Shown here: positions 9,968-18,546 of the stretch, in pieces | Position numbering within the stretch: the stretch's first letter is position 1 | How the letters are laid out: each line of letters begins with the position of its first letter | NCBI RefSeq assembly: GCF_007997015.1 | Contig: NZ_VOSM01000001.1 | Location: 372,001-436,000 of the forward strand | DNA from: Lujinxingia vulgaris | GTDB lineage: Bacteria; Myxococcota_A; Bradymonadia; Bradymonadales; Bradymonadaceae | Length of the DNA stretch: 64,000 nt | Reading direction: 5' to 3' | Notes under the pieces: model-generated | The model's database searches: none | Told to the model about the DNA's origin: nothing | Seen by the model: only the letters and a program-made list of their open reading frames with translations | Position numbers and translations under genes: made by a program

Positions 9968-10345
9968 AGATTCGAGGTGCTCGATCTGTTCACAACCTCG
10001 GCAGGTGAGAGATTCGAGGTGCTCGATCCGTTCACAATCTCGGCAGGTGAGAGATTCGAGGTGCTCGATCTGTTCACAACCTCGGCAGGTGAGAGATTCG
10101 AGGTGCTCGATCCGTTCACAATCTCGGCAGGTGAGAGATTCGAGGTGCTCGATCTGTTCACAACCTCGGCAGGTGAGAGATTCGAGGTGCTCGATCCGTT
10201 CACAATCTCGGCAGGTGAGAGATTCGAGGTGCTCGATCTGTTCACAATCTCGGCAGGTGAGAGATTCGAGGTGCTCGATCTGTTCACAATCTCGGCAGGT
10301 GAGAGATACGAGGTGCTCGATCTGTTCACAATCTCGGCAGGTGAG
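9968..10345. repeat. Nine direct 42-bp tandem repeats (minisatellite)
   Basis: Nine full head-to-tail units of exactly 42 bp begin at 9968, 10010, 10052, 10094, 10136, 10178, 10220, 10262 and 10304, and a tenth decays after 10346. Each unit starts AGATTCGAGGTGCTCGAT and ends CTCGGCAGGTGAG. A 13-bp dyad, TCGAG-GTG-CTCGA, occurs in every unit; the ninth has one mismatch. Units differ at two main sites: CTG or CCG after CGAT, and ACC or ATC after CACA. Because 42 is divisible by three, open frames cross the array on both strands. None has an ATG with an SD site, so I treat it as non-coding. A phased protein-binding array is my inference. Confidence 0.97.
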
Positions 10346-10455
10346 AGATCTGAGGGCCTGAAGGCCTCAACCCACGTGGAGAGTGAGGAGGGGAGGGTGG
10401 GAAGGCGCAGCGCGACGCTCCCCGATGGGGAATTCGAGGAGCGATGGAGCCTGGT
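10346..10455. other. Purine-rich right flank of the repeat array
   Basis: This 110-base stretch separates the array from the stop codon of the pterin dehydratase gene. It is purine-rich at about 10378-10412 and has no gene and no clear terminator. Confidence 0.4.
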
Positions 10456-10743
10456 TCAGGTGACGACCGCGTCGATCGCCTCGGCAAGGTCAAAATCTTT
10501 CGCGGTCAGGCCCCCGGCGTCGTGGGTGGTCAGCGTGAGCTCGACGCGGTCGTAGACGTTGAAGAGCTCGGGGTGGTGGTCAGCAGCATCGGCCAGCGGT
10601 GCGATGCGCTTGATGAAGGCGATCGCGTCCATGAAGCTGTCGAAGTGGAGCTCACGCTTGATGGCATCGCCATCGCGTCGCCAGCCGTTGAGCTTCTTGA
10701 GTCGCGCATCAATGGAGGCTTCGTCGAGCAGGGCAGGGGGCAT
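10456..10743 (-). CDS. phhB: Pterin-4a-carbinolamine dehydratase
   Basis: This enzyme (EC 4.2.1.96) dehydrates 4a-hydroxytetrahydrobiopterin, recycling the cofactor of aromatic amino-acid hydroxylases in the cytoplasm. The 95-residue product has the usual family length and the signature DHHPEL with His56 and His57, followed by VYDRVELTLTTHD with His74 and a GGLT turn, as in the DCoH/PhhB active site. It lies 33 bases downstream of the kinase gene on the same strand and may be co-transcribed with it. No phenylalanine hydroxylase gene is visible in the window, so the pathway partner must be elsewhere or the protein has another role. Confidence 0.93.
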   Translation of the reverse strand: MPPALLDEASIDARLKKLNGWRRDGDAIKRELHFDSFMDAIAFIKRIAPLADAADHHPELFNVYDRVELTLTTHDAGGLTAKDFDLAEAIDAVVT

Positions 10744-10776
10744 GATCGCTCCGTGTCGGGGACGGTGAAAAGGTAA

Positions 10777-13700
10777 TCACTGGCGAGGAGCGAACTCCTC
10801 GTCAAGTTTATCTGCAAGGCTGAGTAGCTCACGGGTCTGCTCGGCACGGCCGTAGCGTTGCCAGACGGTGGCGACAGCACGCAGTTGACGCGCGGCCTGC
10901 CGCGAGGGGGATTGTTCCGCGCTGTGCGTGGCGAGTTGACCGAGCACATCCAGCCAGATCTCCCGGTCGAGTTCGGCCAGGATCTCGTGACCATCGACCT
11001 CCGCGATAAGCGACTCGTACGCGCTATGCGACTCGGTCAGCAGGGCATAAAACGCGGCGTTTGCCTGGCAGAAGACTTCCACGCGGGGCATGTCCAGGTC
11101 TTCGGCGTCGGCGCGGGCGCGCCCCAATTCCAGGGCGGCCATCTGCAGGCGACTCAAAAAGCACTGCAACAACCCCATCAGGCTGCGAGCTTTCGCCCGA
11201 TCCTCAGCGGTGCCCTGGGCGTCCACGTGACGCAGCGTTTCGCGCAGGGTTCGTTCGGCGCTCTCCAGCTCTCCGTGCCACATATCCACCAGCGCCAGGT
11301 TATTGCGCAGGTCAAACAGCCCCCAACTCGTGCCGAGACTCTCTTTGAGTCGGCGAGCCTCGCGGAGGATGGTTTGAGCCTCGGCGAAGCGGCGCTGATT
11401 GATGAGGACAATCCCTTTATTCAACAGGGGCTGGGAGATTGCCACCTGATCGCCCATGCGCCCGAACACCTCGGCTGCGGCATCAAAGTGGCGTTCGGCC
11501 TGTGCGTAGCGCCGCGTCATCACCATCAGGATGCCCATCGCATTATGCGAGGCACCGATATTGAACGGCGTGCCCAGGGCCTGATGAATATTCAGCCCTT
11601 GTTGGAGCAGGCCCTCGGCCTGGGCGAAATCTTCGGTCTCCAGCTTGAGTTGCCCGAGCTGTCGAAACGCTTCTGCGAGACCGTGGCGGTCACCAATCGT
11701 GCGTTTGAGCTCAAGCGCCTCGCGCAGCGTCTGTTCGGCTTTCTCGAAGCGGTCAGGCGCATTGAGCGACGGCGCCATCAGGGCACCTCCCAGCGCGATC
11801 AACGCGTCGCTCAGGCCCTGGCGATCCTGAGAGGCCTCAAAGGACGCTCTTGCCTTCTTCAGATAGTCGTAGCGCCGGTCATGATCACCTCGACGCTGAG
11901 CTGCTTCCGCCAGATGGAGCAGCACTTTGCCGCCGACCTCGGCATCGTCCAGGGTCGATAGCATCATCTCCAGACGGTCACGGACCTGCTGACCTGCCAG
12001 CGCGTCGGCCTGCGTCAGGTGAACCCGCGACAGCCCGATGAGGGCTTTGGCAACGCCGGGGACATCCTGAATCTGCTGGCTGTAGTCCAGCGCCTGGCTG
12101 TAGAGGTGTGTCGCCTCATCAAAACGCGACTGAATGGTCAACAGGTGTGCGAAACCACGCAGGGATCGGCTGCGCTCTGCGCCCCGCGCGCTGTCGGCAT
12201 CGACGACCCGGCGGTAATGTTCCTCGGCCAGCCCGAATTCGCCAAAACGTCGGGCCAACTCAGCCATGGCGAGGTTGGCTTCGGTCCAGAGGTCACCGCG
12301 CTCTTCGCGACTTTCCAGCAGGCCGAGCAACTCACGGTAGCGATCTCGCGCGCCGCGTTGGTCAAACCGGTTCATTGAGCGCTTCGCTGCAGCGCTCAGG
12401 GTGTCGCGGTAGCGCTCCAACTCACCGGCCTGACGCCAGTGGTCAGCGATCTCGACAAGGGGAACCTCCAGCTGACGCTCCCCGTAGAAGCTCTGCTTGA
12501 GTTGGGCGGCGCCCTGGTGCATGCCACGCGTGGTCCACTGCTCTCGGAGCTCTTTGAGAAGTGCCTCGCGCAGTAAGCTGTTCTCAAATTCTACACAGAT
12601 CACGTTCTGATGCAGGCTCTGGCGAGCGATCGCCTCTTCGCTCAGCGCACCGAGTTCGCGATCCAGGTCCTCGAGCTCCATTGACTCAAAGCGCTCCAGA
12701 GCCGCTTTAAGCAGATCGACGGGCACGCGCATGCCCAGCACGCTGAGCCACTCCAGCACCCGGCGAAGTTCGGGCTTGTCGCGGTGTTTGTGGATGGCTT
12801 GTTCGACGCGAAGGGCCATCAACTCCATCAAGTCCGGAGGGAGCTCGATCTTTCGGGGGTTGCCACTTTTAAGACTCCACCGCGAGCCCTGACGCGCCAG
12901 GTTGTTCTCGTTTTGCAGGTAGCGAATGATCTGAATCGCGTGCAACGGCACGCCCTGGCTAAGCCAGCCCACGCGCTCCTTGAGCCGCGACTCAAGGGGG
13001 AGGATCGAGTCCAGAAAGACCGAGAGCGCCTTGCCCGAGAGCCGCCTCAACCGCTGACGAGAGAAGCTAACCCCGACATTCGCCCCGATCGTACGCAGAT
13101 GATCCTCAAGATCGGGGTTAAGCCCTCGCTCTTCCGGCCGCATTGTCAGGATGACGACGACCGGACAGGCCTGAGTACGCATCGTAACCGCAAAGTACTC
13201 CAGAAACGCCAGGCTGCCGCTGTCGGCGTACTGGACATCCTCCAGCGCCAACACCAGCGGGCGGCGCTCGGCCAGACGAAGGATAAGGCGCTCCAGCCTC
13301 GCAAAGAGCACGCCGGACTCCGCCTGGGCCAGGTCGCCGGCCTCCATAACGCGCGGCCTCAAAAAGTCGACGATCGCGCTGATCTCGCTGTCGGAAAACC
13401 CGCCCAGCTGGCGCAAATCCTGGCGAACGGTCGTATCGACCTGCATCCGCTCGCTATGCGAGACGCCCCAGAGCCCGGCAAGGACCTCACGCAACCCTTC
13501 CATCGGCAAGGAGCGTCGCCGAAACGCGGCCGTCGAGTAATCCACCGCCTCGTCGCTCAGCGCGCTCATAACGGCATGAACCAGGTGGGTCTTTCCCACG
13601 CCCCCTTCACCTTCGAGCAAGACCACCTGCCCGGAGCCCAGCTGCTTTACGCTACGCACCAGGCCCACGAGCTGATCAAACTCGCGATCGCGACCGATCA

Positions 13701-14949
13701 AGGGAAGATCGAAGCGTGGACGAGAATGCGCCCTGGCCTGGAAGGGGTAGCTGGGACGTGCAGCTTCCGCCGGAGCCGGCTCCTGGCGAGCGATGCGCTT
13801 GATCTCGACCCGGGGCGCACCTCTCGGCAAGGGCGGTGGCTCAGGACGCGCCGAGGGCACCTCGATCAAGTGGGTCGCGTCGATCTCTTCGCTCACAGTC
13901 CTGCCGGCGCTCTCCGGCAACGTCGTCAGCACCGTCTCATCAATAGCTGCGCTGGACTCTTCCGTGGTGCTCGTGTGCCGAAACGCCCCCTGAACCTCTT
14001 GTGGCACGATATGCGACGCCGAAACCTCCGGTCGACTCCCGCCGCCCTGCGGCGAAGGTTTGATTCCCATCGCTTGCATGGCGTCGAGAAAGCCGTCGAG
14101 CAGAGCGGCGGCATCCGGATAGCGCACCGTCGGGTCTTTCTCGCAGGCCTTTCGAATAAGAACGCCCATCGGCGTCGCTTCCATCTCTTCGGAGAGCTCC
14201 GGGACGGGATCGCGAATCTGCTTATGGATGACATCCATGCGGTTGCGCCCTGTTACCGGCGGCAGCCCGGTGACCATCTCGAAGAGCAACAATCCCAACG
14301 CATACACATCCGTCGCCGGCGTGATCGGCTCGGCGCACGCCTGCTCCGGGGCCATATACAAGGGGGTGCCAAAGATTCGGCCCGCCCGCGTCAGCGCCTC
14401 CTCCCCGTCCCCCTCATCTTCGGAATCCGCCAGCGTCATCTTCGCCACGCCAAAGTCCAATACCTTGACGTAGTCTCGCTCGCCGAACATCTCGCAGAGG
14501 AAAATGTTTTCGGGTTTGAGGTCGCGGTGGACAAGCCCCCGGCGGTGCGCTTCGGAGAGGCTTTTGAGTACCTGGATGTAGACGTGTGCGGCCCGCGCCC
14601 AGCCCAGCCCGCCCTGCGACTGGATGATGTCGCCGAGCGCGTCCCCCTCCAGAAACTCCATGACCATATACGCCAGGCCGTCCTCGGTCTGGCCGTAGTC
14701 GTAGAGCGTGATCGTGTTGGGGTGACGAAGCTGGCTGACGTGGAATGCCTCGCGCCGAAAGCGCTCCACGTTGATCGGATCCTTCGCCACAACGGGCGTC
14801 AGAAACTTCAGCGCCACATCTCGCCCGATATTCTCCTGGACGGCTCGGTAGACCGTGCCAAACCCCCCGGTCCCCAACACTTCCAGGATGCGAAAGCGCC
14901 CCCCGATCAGATCCCCCGCCTCGGGAAGAGTGGCGTCGATTGCTGTCAT
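10777..14949 (-). CDS. Ser/Thr protein kinase fused to an AAA-type ATPase and TPR array
   Basis: This is a 1390-residue signalling protein. The start is the ATG at 14949, with GGAG eight bases ahead; an open upstream extension is ignored. Residues 12-290 are a Hanks-type kinase: glycine loop GTGGFG at 26-31, Lys48, HRDLKPEN with Asp143, DFG at 165-167 and APEQ. Residues about 425-760 form a STAND/AAA-like ATPase with Walker A GEGGVGKT (Lys453) and Walker B ALEDVQ (Asp571). The remainder, to the C-terminus, is a long TPR-like helical array. This architecture is common in Myxococcota, where a sensor or scaffold part gates the kinase. I see no membrane segment. It is transcribed divergently from the exonuclease III gene. 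Confidence 0.95.
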   Translation of the reverse strand: MTAIDATLPEAGDLIGGRFRILEVLGTGGFGTVYRAVQENIGRDVALKFLTPVVAKDPINVERFRREAFHVSQLRHPNTITLYDYGQTEDGLAYMVMEFLEGDALGDIIQSQGGLGWARAAHVYIQVLKSLSEAHRRGLVHRDLKPENIFLCEMFGERDYVKVLDFGVAKMTLADSEDEGDGEEALTRAGRIFGTPLYMAPEQACAEPITPATDVYALGLLLFEMVTGLPPVTGRNRMDVIHKQIRDPVPELSEEMEATPMGVLIRKACEKDPTVRYPDAAALLDGFLDAMQAMGIKPSPQGGGSRPEVSASHIVPQEVQGAFRHTSTTEESSAAIDETVLTTLPESAGRTVSEEIDATHLIEVPSARPEPPPLPRGAPRVEIKRIARQEPAPAEAARPSYPFQARAHSRPRFDLPLIGRDREFDQLVGLVRSVKQLGSGQVVLLEGEGGVGKTHLVHAVMSALSDEAVDYSTAAFRRRSLPMEGLREVLAGLWGVSHSERMQVDTTVRQDLRQLGGFSDSEISAIVDFLRPRVMEAGDLAQAESGVLFARLERLILRLAERRPLVLALEDVQYADSGSLAFLEYFAVTMRTQACPVVVILTMRPEERGLNPDLEDHLRTIGANVGVSFSRQRLRRLSGKALSVFLDSILPLESRLKERVGWLSQGVPLHAIQIIRYLQNENNLARQGSRWSLKSGNPRKIELPPDLMELMALRVEQAIHKHRDKPELRRVLEWLSVLGMRVPVDLLKAALERFESMELEDLDRELGALSEEAIARQSLHQNVICVEFENSLLREALLKELREQWTTRGMHQGAAQLKQSFYGERQLEVPLVEIADHWRQAGELERYRDTLSAAAKRSMNRFDQRGARDRYRELLGLLESREERGDLWTEANLAMAELARRFGEFGLAEEHYRRVVDADSARGAERSRSLRGFAHLLTIQSRFDEATHLYSQALDYSQQIQDVPGVAKALIGLSRVHLTQADALAGQQVRDRLEMMLSTLDDAEVGGKVLLHLAEAAQRRGDHDRRYDYLKKARASFEASQDRQGLSDALIALGGALMAPSLNAPDRFEKAEQTLREALELKRTIGDRHGLAEAFRQLGQLKLETEDFAQAEGLLQQGLNIHQALGTPFNIGASHNAMGILMVMTRRYAQAERHFDAAAEVFGRMGDQVAISQPLLNKGIVLINQRRFAEAQTILREARRLKESLGTSWGLFDLRNNLALVDMWHGELESAERTLRETLRHVDAQGTAEDRAKARSLMGLLQCFLSRLQMAALELGRARADAEDLDMPRVEVFCQANAAFYALLTESHSAYESLIAEVDGHEILAELDREIWLDVLGQLATHSAEQSPSRQAARQLRAVATVWQRYGRAEQTRELLSLADKLDEEFAPRQ

Positions 14950-15276
14950 AAATCTACTCCGGAGCGACTTGCCTCCGCGCTGCCCTGGTCGGCAGCGGCA
15001 CCTCGGTTTCGACGCCGCTTCCTGCCATGCTTTCTGCAACGCTGGCTGCGCTTGATCGCCCCCTCTCGTAGTCCTCGTCGACGGGGGCAAAACCGCCATC
15101 TTCTACCCCTCCAGCTCTAGCACGCACCGCGTTACGTGCGCAACCGGGGCCCCCGCCGTTTGACGGCCTGGCGCATGCGCCGATACATCTCTTCCTCCGA
15201 GCGCCGGGTTGCCTCATCCTGCAGGTCCTGCCCCGCTCAACTCGCGTTGTTTTTACGTTTTTGAAGGAGCTCCCTC
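14950..15276. promoter_or_regulatory. Divergent intergenic region between kinase and xthA
   Basis: This 327-base region separates two divergent genes. Open frames cross it because of high GC, but none has a supporting SD site. The SD sites of both genes lie at its ends (GGAG on the minus strand near 14960; AGGAGC near 15265). I do not see convincing -35/-10 pairs. Confidence 0.4.
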
Positions 15277-16068
15277 TTGAAAGTCTACAGCTGGAACGTC
15301 AATGGGCTGCGCGCCTGTGTCCGCAAAGGTTTCCTCGATTGGCTCGATGCGAGTGAGGCTGATCTGATCGGCCTCCAGGAAGTTCGCGCACTTCCCGAGC
15401 AACTTACACGCGCCAGCCGCGAGCCGGAGGGCTGGCATACCTACTTCAACCCCGCCGAACGCAAGGGCTACAGCGGTGTGGGGATCTACAGCCGCACGCC
15501 ACTCGACAGCGTTCTGAACTCCGTGGACGTCGAAGCCTTCGATGTCGAGGGAAGAGTTCAGATCGCGCAGGTGGGTAAGCTAAAGATTCTCAATGTCTAC
15601 TTCCCTAACGGCAGCGGTAAGAACCGTGACCTCAGCCGCATCCCCTACAAGCTCGACTTCTACAAGCACCTCCGTGAGATGCTCGCTGAGGGCCTGGCCA
15701 GCGGAGAGCGCATCCTGGTGATGGGCGACTTTAACACCGCGCATCGCGCCATCGATCTCGCGCGGCCAAAGTCCAATGAAGCCACAAGCGGTTTTCGTCC
15801 TGAAGAACGCGAGGAGCTCGACCGATGGCTCGACGCCGGGTGGGTCGACACCTTTCGCGCGGTCCACGGCGACGTCGAAGAGCGCTACACCTGGTGGAGT
15901 CAGCGTGGCGATGTGCGTGCCCGCAACGTAGGCTGGCGCATCGACTACATCTACGCCTCTCCGGCCGCGATGGAGTTTGTCGTCGACGCCCGCATCCACG
16001 ATCAGGTCATGGGATCCGACCACTGCCCGATCAGCGTCACCCTCGACCCGGCGATTCTCGCGGAATGA
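15277..16068 (+). CDS. xthA: Exodeoxyribonuclease III (AP endonuclease)
   Basis: This is a DNA-repair nuclease (EC 3.1.11.2) that cuts at abasic sites and trims 3' blocks. It belongs to the exonuclease/endonuclease/phosphatase (EEP) superfamily and is full length at 263 residues. Visible motifs are SWNVNGLR with Asn7, LQEVRAL with metal-binding Glu35, the central GDFNTAH block, the WRIDYIY strand and the terminal GSDHCPI with the catalytic Asp-His pair. The ATG at 15277 follows a GAAGGAGC SD site. The region between it and the divergent kinase gene (about 330 bases) must hold both promoters; I could not assign hexamers. A membrane-anchored peptidase gene follows. Confidence 0.95.
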   Translation: MKVYSWNVNGLRACVRKGFLDWLDASEADLIGLQEVRALPEQLTRASREPEGWHTYFNPAERKGYSGVGIYSRTPLDSVLNSVDVEAFDVEGRVQIAQVGKLKILNVYFPNGSGKNRDLSRIPYKLDFYKHLREMLAEGLASGERILVMGDFNTAHRAIDLARPKSNEATSGFRPEEREELDRWLDAGWVDTFRAVHGDVEERYTWWSQRGDVRARNVGWRIDYIYASPAAMEFVVDARIHDQVMGSDHCPISVTLDPAILAE

Positions 16069-16180
16069 TCGTCGTTTCGAAGTCGCGTCACGTTTCGCTC
16101 ACTCGGCCGGCAGGGCAGGGCCTGCTACTCTGACCGTCGACCTGAGCGGGATGAATAAACTCGGTGGCACTGGAGACTGG

Positions 16181-17647
16181 ATGAAGACCCTGTGGATTCG
16201 CGCCGCGATGCTCATCGGCCTTGTCGTGACGGCACTTCTTGCCGTCGCAATCGTGCGTGCCGCTCTACTCAGTCCCTCCACCGAGCCCGCCGAGCTTGAC
16301 CCTCCGTCCCTCTCCGACGAACTCGCTCCGATCACCCGACTCGCCCAGGCATTGACCATCCCCACCACCTCGCCGACCCCGGATACCCCCGATCTGGAAC
16401 ACTTCCGGGAGCTCCATCGTCAGCTTGAGGAGTGGTTCCCGCGCGTTCACTCGCGGGCATCAAAAGAAGTTATCAACGACGCCACCCTTCTGTTTACCAT
16501 CCCGGGCTCAGAGCCGGATCTTCCGGCGGTCGCGTTCCTTGCACACCAGGACGTGGTCCCGGTCGAGGCCGGCACCGAGAGCGATTGGACACATCCTCCT
16601 TTTGCGGGCGCAGTTGAGGACGGCTACGTCTGGGGCCGCGGGGCTCTCGATAACAAACACAACGTGATGGCTTTGATGGAGGCGTTGGAGCAGCAGCTCG
16701 AACGCGGCAAAGAGCCCCGTCATACCCTTCACCTGATCTTCGGACACGACGAAGAGGTGGGCGGCACCCGGGGCGCCCGCGTGGTCGCACAGAGATTCCA
16801 GGCCGATGGCGTAAAACTTGCCGCTGTCTACGACGAGGGCCTGATCATCGCCGATGGCATCGTCCCCGGTATTGAGGGGGCCATCGCTCTGGTGGGGATC
16901 ACCGAGAAGGGCTACGTCACGATCGAACTCACCGCCTCATCCGAAGGTGGGCACGCCTCCATGCCGCCGAAGGAGCTCGCTGCGCTCAAGCTGGCCCGCG
17001 CGCTGGAGCGAATTCATCAGCATCCGATGCCCGCGGCCATCGACGGTCCCACGCGCATGATGTTCGAGGAGGCCGCTCCCCATATGGACTTCGGGATGCG
17101 CCTGGTTTTTGGAAACCTCTGGCTGACCGAGCCCCTGGTGATTGCGCAGATGGCGAAAAGCCCCTCGACGCACGCCGCGCTCAGAACCACGTTTGCGCCT
17201 ACCATGCTGCGCGCAAGCCCCCGTGAAAACGTGTTGCCGCAGCAGGCCACCGCCACGCTCAACATTCGAATTCATCCCCGCGACTCCATCGCCTCCGTGA
17301 TCGCTCATATCAATGAGGTCGTCGACGACCCGGAGATTTCCGTAACACCGGTCGGGGAGATGCGCGCCGAGCCGGGGCCTCTCGCATCGATGGAGAGCCA
17401 GGGGTTTCTGGCCCTGCGCGACGCCGTTCATGAGGTCTTCGGACCTATCCCCGTCGCCCCCAATATGTTGATCGCGGCAGCCGACGGTCGCCACTTCACC
17501 TCCCTTACCCCCAACGTCTTCCGCTTTCAGGCCGTCGCCCTGACCGCCCGAGATCTCGAACGCATCCACGGCACCGACGAGCGCATCGCCACAGAAGCCT
17601 ACCTCGATCTTGTTCGCTTCTACGTGCAGCTTCTTCAAAAGTGGTGA
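16181..17647 (+). CDS. Membrane-anchored M20 family metallopeptidase (PM20D1/CPS1-like)
   Basis: This is a zinc amidohydrolase of the M20 family, most like the PM20D1 / carboxypeptidase S branch, which cleaves or condenses N-acyl amino acids or dipeptides. The ATG at 16181 has GGAG five bases upstream and gives 488 residues. An N-terminal membrane segment (about residues 5-29) anchors it, placing the catalytic part outside the cytoplasm. Metal ligands and catalytic residues are visible in LAHQDVVPV, GRGALDNKH and GHDEEVGGTRG. The dimerisation domain and the late His (ADGRHF) are present. The frame is open further upstream over the end of xthA, but no signal supports that start. The substrate is not deducible. 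Confidence 0.9.
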   Translation: MKTLWIRAAMLIGLVVTALLAVAIVRAALLSPSTEPAELDPPSLSDELAPITRLAQALTIPTTSPTPDTPDLEHFRELHRQLEEWFPRVHSRASKEVINDATLLFTIPGSEPDLPAVAFLAHQDVVPVEAGTESDWTHPPFAGAVEDGYVWGRGALDNKHNVMALMEALEQQLERGKEPRHTLHLIFGHDEEVGGTRGARVVAQRFQADGVKLAAVYDEGLIIADGIVPGIEGAIALVGITEKGYVTIELTASSEGGHASMPPKELAALKLARALERIHQHPMPAAIDGPTRMMFEEAAPHMDFGMRLVFGNLWLTEPLVIAQMAKSPSTHAALRTTFAPTMLRASPRENVLPQQATATLNIRIHPRDSIASVIAHINEVVDDPEISVTPVGEMRAEPGPLASMESQGFLALRDAVHEVFGPIPVAPNMLIAAADGRHFTSLTPNVFRFQAVALTARDLERIHGTDERIATEAYLDLVRFYVQLLQKW

Positions 17648-17795
17648 GCCGGCGAACTCCACCGGACGAAAATTCGCTCATGGGCCCGTTCCCTCCTCGT
17701 GCTATGATAGCGCTGCGGTGCGTACTGGCCGCTGTTCACCGGGCGTCATCCACACCGGCTGGCCCCTTCGTTCCTTTGCCTGGAGGCTTTTGTCT

Positions 17796-18464
17796 ATGAA
17801 CATCATCAAGCTGGAGTCCGACGCTGCTGCAACCGCTGAGGCCATCAATGAGTCGGTTCGTGTCCTGGAGCAGGGGGGATTGATCTGTCTTCCTTGCAAA
17901 GGCACCTATCGCATCCTGGCGGACCTCAAGAACGAAGACGCCGTCATGCGTGTCTTCCAGTCCAAGCGCCGCGTCCACAAAGCTCCCTGCCTGGTGTTCA
18001 TCGATAAGATCAACCGCCTCCATGAAGTCGCCAGGGATGTCGACCCGGCTGCCAGCGCGCTGATGAAAGCCATCTGGCCCGGCGGCCTCACCCTCCTCTT
18101 TGAGGCCAGCGATGAGCTCCCCCGGGGCGTGGTCAAGCAGCTGACCAAAGCCAACGGCAAAATCGGCGTTCGCGTGCCCGAGTCGACCCTGGTCCAGAAG
18201 GTCGTCGAGCGCTTCGCCGGCCCCGTACTCGTCTCCAGCGCCAATCGCGGCAACAAGTCCGGGGAGAGCTCTCCGGCTCAGGTGAGAAAAAACTTCGTCG
18301 GGCGCGTCGATCTCTTTGTTGATGCCGGTGATCTGCCCCAGGCCCCGGGCTCAACCGTGGTCGACATCACCGACGAGGAGGTCGTGATCATCCGCCAGGG
18401 AGCCGTGCCGCGCGCGCGCATCGAAGAGGTCATCGACGCGCTCGACGAGGATCTGGACGCGTAA
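17796..18464 (+). CDS. YrdC/Sua5/YciO-family protein (threonylcarbamoyl-AMP synthase-like)
   Basis: The family makes threonylcarbamoyl-AMP for the t6A modification of tRNAs that read ANN codons. The start is the ATG at 17796 with a TGGAGG SD site at 17781-17786; the 222-residue length suits a single YrdC domain. Family features are KRR near residue 57, IWPGGLTLLF, IGVRVPES, VSSAN and the final IIRQGAVP. The usual PTxTxYG nucleotide motif is replaced by PCKGTYRIL, so it could be a diverged YciO-type paralogue rather than the housekeeping TsaC. It lies alone between a peptidase and a CAP-domain lipoprotein. Confidence 0.85.
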   Translation: MNIIKLESDAAATAEAINESVRVLEQGGLICLPCKGTYRILADLKNEDAVMRVFQSKRRVHKAPCLVFIDKINRLHEVARDVDPAASALMKAIWPGGLTLLFEASDELPRGVVKQLTKANGKIGVRVPESTLVQKVVERFAGPVLVSSANRGNKSGESSPAQVRKNFVGRVDLFVDAGDLPQAPGSTVVDITDEEVVIIRQGAVPRARIEEVIDALDEDLDA

Positions 18465-18546
18465 CACCCCTTATGAGAAGGTTTCGCCGGCCTGCCCCCG
18501 CTCGCAGGCCGGACGCCTTTCTCACTGCACAATCTGGAGTCGTACC

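Noticed and set aside
9964-10329. The 42-bp array as a CRISPR
   Set aside because: The units are contiguous with no unique spacers and no cas genes are near.
9977-10555. Open frame crossing the repeat array, encoding 14-residue repeats
   Set aside because: 42 is divisible by three, so frames stay open on both strands. There is no ATG start, no SD site and no signal, so it is not supported as coding.
12784-15120. Open frame of 778 codons on the plus strand opposite the kinase gene
   Set aside because: It is a high-GC shadow of the kinase gene: composition Arg/Gln/His/Leu-rich, no SD site, no recognisable domain.
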